64,000 nucleotides of DNA, taken from Proteiniclasticum ruminis DSM 24773. GTDB lineage: Bacteria > Bacillota > Clostridia > Clostridiales > Clostridiaceae. Below, one piece after another: positions 61,312 to 64,000 of the stretch; the first letter of the stretch is position 1, and each line of letters starts with the position of its first letter. Position numbers and translations under genes: made by a program. The notes beneath the pieces are model-generated. The model did not search any database and was not told the origin of the DNA. It worked only from the letters and a program-made list of their open reading frames with translations. Where the stretch lies: positions 248,001-312,000 of the forward strand of contig NZ_JNKC01000001.1 in assembly GCF_000701905.1 (NCBI RefSeq), read 5' to 3'.

Positions 61312-63060
61312 CTATTCTTCGATGTAAGCATCCTTTACAGCCTTTGTCCACTGATACAGTGAGCTGGTCTTGAAATTCTTAACCTTTGAATTGTAAAGAT
61401 CAAAGTAGGTATTTGCATAAACTACGATCTTTGGCATTTCTTCATTTAGAATCTTTACAACTTCAGCATAAAGTGGCTTAGCTTCTTCTGGATCCATAAT
61501 CTTTCTAGCTTCATCAAGAAGTCTGTCAACTTCAGCATTCTTGTATCTTGAAGTGTTGTCCTTACCTGAACCTACATCACTTGAGTGGAACTCAGAGTAG
61601 ATGGAGTCTGGGTCAGCACTTGTGATAGAAGTTGCAAGGAAGAACAAGCTCCACTTGTCAACGTTCGCATCAGAGTTGTAGATAACATAATCAAGAATGG
61701 TGTTGAATTCCAGGTAAGAAATATTCAGCTTAACGCCGAGTTCCTGTCCCCATGATTTTTCCCACATTGGGATAAGTGTAGCAAGAATGTCATGTTCTGG
61801 CATTGCAGCGATGTTCAGCTCTAAAAGCTTTCCATCCTTAGCTCTGATTCCGTCTGCTCCAACTACCCAACCAGCTTCATCCAGAATGGACTTAGCTTTT
61901 TCGATATCATAGGAGTAGTCAATCAGGGAGCTAACCAGTTCATCACTCATTACCCAAGAAATCTGGGAGAATGGATGATTCTGTGTGGAAGCCAGTACTA
62001 ATCCTGAGTCTGGATCTTTGTAATAGCTGTTTACGAAGGATTCTGTGTCAAAAGCATAAGTAAGAGCCTGTCTTACTGCTACTTCTGCAGTTGGTCCAGC
62101 TTCTGTATTAAAGTTAACATAACCGTAACCGGATCTTGGATATTCGTTGATGGAGAATCCACCATCTCTAGCTTCCTTGATCTTAGCTGGTTCGATAACA
62201 CCGTTCAGAAGGTCAACTTCACCGTTCATCAGCTGAACGATATCTGTGGACTGGTCTACGAACTGAAGAAGGATTTCCTTAATCATGTAGCCTTCGCCCT
62301 TGAAGTTGTCATTTCTAACGAGGTAGATAAACTGAGCTTCTGTGAAGTTGTCCAGCTTGTATGGTCCTGAACCAACAGGAGCTGCGGACTTTTCTTCAAC
62401 TGGAGCTGTATTCTTGTATGTTACGCCTTCACCATAGTAGTGTTCTGGCATGATAGCAAATGTTGTGTTCGCAAAGTTTGTTCTCTTGCCTTCAGCAAAA
62501 GTAAATGTTACTTTGTAGTCTCCATCTGCAACAACACCTGGGAACTCTTCGGTTTCGCCAGCTGCATAAGCTTCATAACCTTCAAGGTCCTTAACTACTG
62601 AACCGTATCTTCCAGTGTAGGAAGGGTCGGAGAGCAGCTTGTACGTCCAAACTACGTCATTAGCTGTAAGTGGTTCTCCATCAGAGAATACAACGTCTTC
62701 TCTCAGATTGAATGTAATAACCTTACCATCTGGAGAGATATCCCAATCTTTAGCAACAACAGGAATGTATTCATCCCCTTCAAAGTTAAGTGTAGCAAGT
62801 CCTTCAAACACGAGATCTACTACATATCCGTCATAGGATGAGGAGTAGTATGCTGGATTGAAGTTACCTGATGCTTCAGTGATACCAACCTTCAATGTAC
62901 CGGATGGTTCACCTGATGGTTCTTCTGGTACAACTGGAGTTTCGGTGCCTGGAGTTCCCCCTGGTGTCTCAGGAGTCTCTTCTTTAGGACTGCAAGCAGT
63001 AAATACAACTGACATAACCAGTGTAAGTGCTAACAGTAAGCCTATTCTCTTTTTTGTCAT
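61312..63060 (-). CDS. oppA: Oligopeptide-binding lipoprotein OppA
   Basis: An extracellular peptide-binding protein anchored by lipid. It has 582 residues. The signal peptide is residues 1-22 with lipobox FTAC. A Thr/Pro/Glu/Gly-rich linker follows, then a family 5 solute-binding domain: NPAYYSSSYDGYVVDLVFEG, ITFNLREDVVFSDGEPLTAN, DVVWTYKLL, PVGSGPYKLDNF, VRQALTYAFD, DLYNSKVKNFK. The start has AAGGAGGAAG upstream. It is the first gene of oppABCDF and the likely entry of peptides and amino acids for an amino-acid-fermenting lifestyle. Confidence 0.93.
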   Translation of the reverse strand: MTKKRIGLLLALTLVMSVVFTACSPKEETPETPGGTPGTETPVVPEEPSGEPSGTLKVGITEASGNFNPAYYSSSYDGYVVDLVFEGLATLNFEGDEYIPVVAKDWDISPDGKVITFNLREDVVFSDGEPLTANDVVWTYKLLSDPSYTGRYGSVVKDLEGYEAYAAGETEEFPGVVADGDYKVTFTFAEGKRTNFANTTFAIMPEHYYGEGVTYKNTAPVEEKSAAPVGSGPYKLDNFTEAQFIYLVRNDNFKGEGYMIKEILLQFVDQSTDIVQLMNGEVDLLNGVIEPAKIKEARDGGFSINEYPRSGYGYVNFNTEAGPTAEVAVRQALTYAFDTESFVNSYYKDPDSGLVLASTQNHPFSQISWVMSDELVSSLIDYSYDIEKAKSILDEAGWVVGADGIRAKDGKLLELNIAAMPEHDILATLIPMWEKSWGQELGVKLNISYLEFNTILDYVIYNSDANVDKWSLFFLATSITSADPDSIYSEFHSSDVGSGKDNTSRYKNAEVDRLLDEARKIMDPEEAKPLYAEVVKILNEEMPKIVVYANTYFDLYNSKVKNFKTSSLYQWTKAVKDAYIEE

Positions 63061-63763
63061 TCTTTCTTCCTCCTTGAATAATCTTTTATTTTAAGCTGAT
63101 GTCTCCAACAGCTAAAAACCGAACAATATGTAATTGAGAATGTGTTGCTTAAGATATTACTCATTTTATTATAAAACGTACAATTTATCAACTAATTTTT
63201 AATAAAAGTTCATAATCTCTGATTTTTGACTCAAAAATAGAACGTTTTCTTAATCAATTTATCAGTAAACAAGTACAATGGAACATTTTTACTGAAAATA
63301 AGCCAATAAATAGTGCACTTTTTTAACAAATCATAATTCAACTTATTAGGCATAATTATTTACTTTTCAAATAACGAGAGCTGATCTGGTCAGATTTTGT
63401 CGTTACCAGCGTTTTCAATAATGTAATAAACAGAAACAAAAATCATCAATCAATAAAGCTTAGTCCTATTTTACCACAACATATGGAAAACAGAAACTTT
63501 TTGTTTATACTATATTCATAATCTGACAGATTTCACGGATTCTGTATTGGTCGTTTATTGCTATTTTCATCAGTAATACCGCTTCTATACATAGAAATTG
63601 ATAACACTTGCATCTCATTACTGGTAATCTTGATAATTAATGAGTTTTTAATTTTTTTTTTGAACTTATTATAGGATAATAGTTACCATATTATAAATAA
63701 TATGCAGAAAAAGTCATAAGTATTCAAATACAGATTTAAGTTTTTGTATTTTAGGAGGTTACT
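63061..63763. other. Divergent intergenic region upstream of oppA and the DUF1294 gene
   Basis: About 700 AT-rich bases without a supportable gene. A leftward TATAAT (complement of 63168-63173) lies about 105 bases upstream of oppA. A small CTGAT/GTCAG dyad is near 63381-63393. The region must also hold the rightward promoter. No riboswitch could be recognised. Confidence 0.5.
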
Positions 63764-64000
63764 ATGCTCTATTTAAATGTTTACATGCTGTTAATAAATG
63801 TCATTGGTTTCGTTTTTATGTTATATGACAAGCAATCAGCAAGAAAATCAATACGAAGAATTCCAGAAAAAACCTTGTTTACTTTCGCATTTCTCGGAGG
63901 AAGTGCTGGCGTCTTTCTTGGAATGCTGTTTTTCAGACATAAAACCAAACATATAACTTTTACTTTGCTCATTCCTTCGCTGACAGCAGTCCATATAATC
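63764..64000 (+). CDS. DUF1294-family membrane protein, N-terminal part (cut by window edge)
   Basis: The first 79 residues of a small integral membrane protein. It begins MLYLNVYMLLINVIGFVFML (first transmembrane segment), then the family pattern YDKQSARKSIRRIPEKTL, then a glycine-rich second segment (FAFLGGSAGVFLGMLFFRHK) and TKHITFTLLIPSL leading to the third. These are hallmarks of DUF1294 proteins, whose function is unknown. The start has TTAGGAGG upstream. Only the last few residues should be missing, since the family is usually about 85-95 residues. Confidence 0.87.
   Translation, partial: MLYLNVYMLLINVIGFVFMLYDKQSARKSIRRIPEKTLFTFAFLGGSAGVFLGMLFFRHKTKHITFTLLIPSLTAVHII

Overview
The window looks like chromosome from a low-GC Gram-positive anaerobe of class Clostridia. 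The evidence is the strong AGGAGG-type ribosome sites, the trmK/Nif3-like pair and dnaG-rpoD in Firmicute-like order, a two-subunit glycine decarboxylase (gcvPA/gcvPB), a ferredoxin-type 2-oxoacid oxidoreductase, and an amino-acid/peptide-oriented gene set. The genus cannot be fixed from the sequence alone.

1-21.2 kb is mostly core metabolism. It holds the start of msrA, a 37-residue ORF behind a promoter with an inverted repeat, and a secreted CAP-domain protein whose terminator has been split by an IS1182-family element (2159-3896). A leftward glycine-cleavage operon follows (gcvT-gcvH-gcvPA-gcvPB-lpdA-lplA), divergent from a 2-oxoacid:ferredoxin oxidoreductase operon (11.25-13.8 kb). Next come a Fur-box-controlled siderophore ABC transporter laid out like Bacillus yclNOPQ, with a divergent AraC regulator, and then a TIM-barrel-like protein, a small lipoprotein and an anchored Ig-like protein.

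21.2-49.69 kb is an integrated island of about 28.5 kb. It lies between two copies of a 22-bp piece of the rnpB 3' end (21202-21223 and 49672-49693, 21/22 identical). The complete rnpB is at the right end with a new terminator, and the displaced original terminator remains at the left end. The island carries two tyrosine recombinases, a resolvase-type serine recombinase, a primase-like protein (AEP-type motifs plus CHC2-like zinc ligands), a type I restriction-modification operon (hsdM-hsdS-hsdR plus a small acidic ORF) and an orphan Phd/YefM-type antitoxin. It also carries a pair of ribbon-helix-helix-like genes (one broken), a SpoVS/Alba-like gene with a decayed second copy, and a divergent pair made of a 1337-residue SIR2-domain protein and a PD-(D/E)XK-nuclease-like protein. 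No relaxase, conjugation or virion genes are visible, so this is best called a non-conjugative integrative defence island.

Between 36.3 and 42.8 kb the island is almost without genes. It holds two diverged copies of an apparently structured RNA (37037-37180 and 40944-41073, probably minus-strand sense), many terminator hairpins, and a 31-bp tandem repeat that may be a remnant IS end. This RNA pair and the SIR2/nuclease pair are the best candidates for an undescribed system.

49.7-64 kb returns to core genome: rnpB, a Nif3-like gene, trmK, a membrane protein, rpoD, dnaG, a dGTPase-like HD hydrolase, a 58-residue membrane peptide, an oppABCDF peptide importer, and the start of a DUF1294 membrane protein. 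Three single-base frameshifts (IS transposase, 24.4-kb gene, RHH copy 1) may be real decay or sequencing errors.
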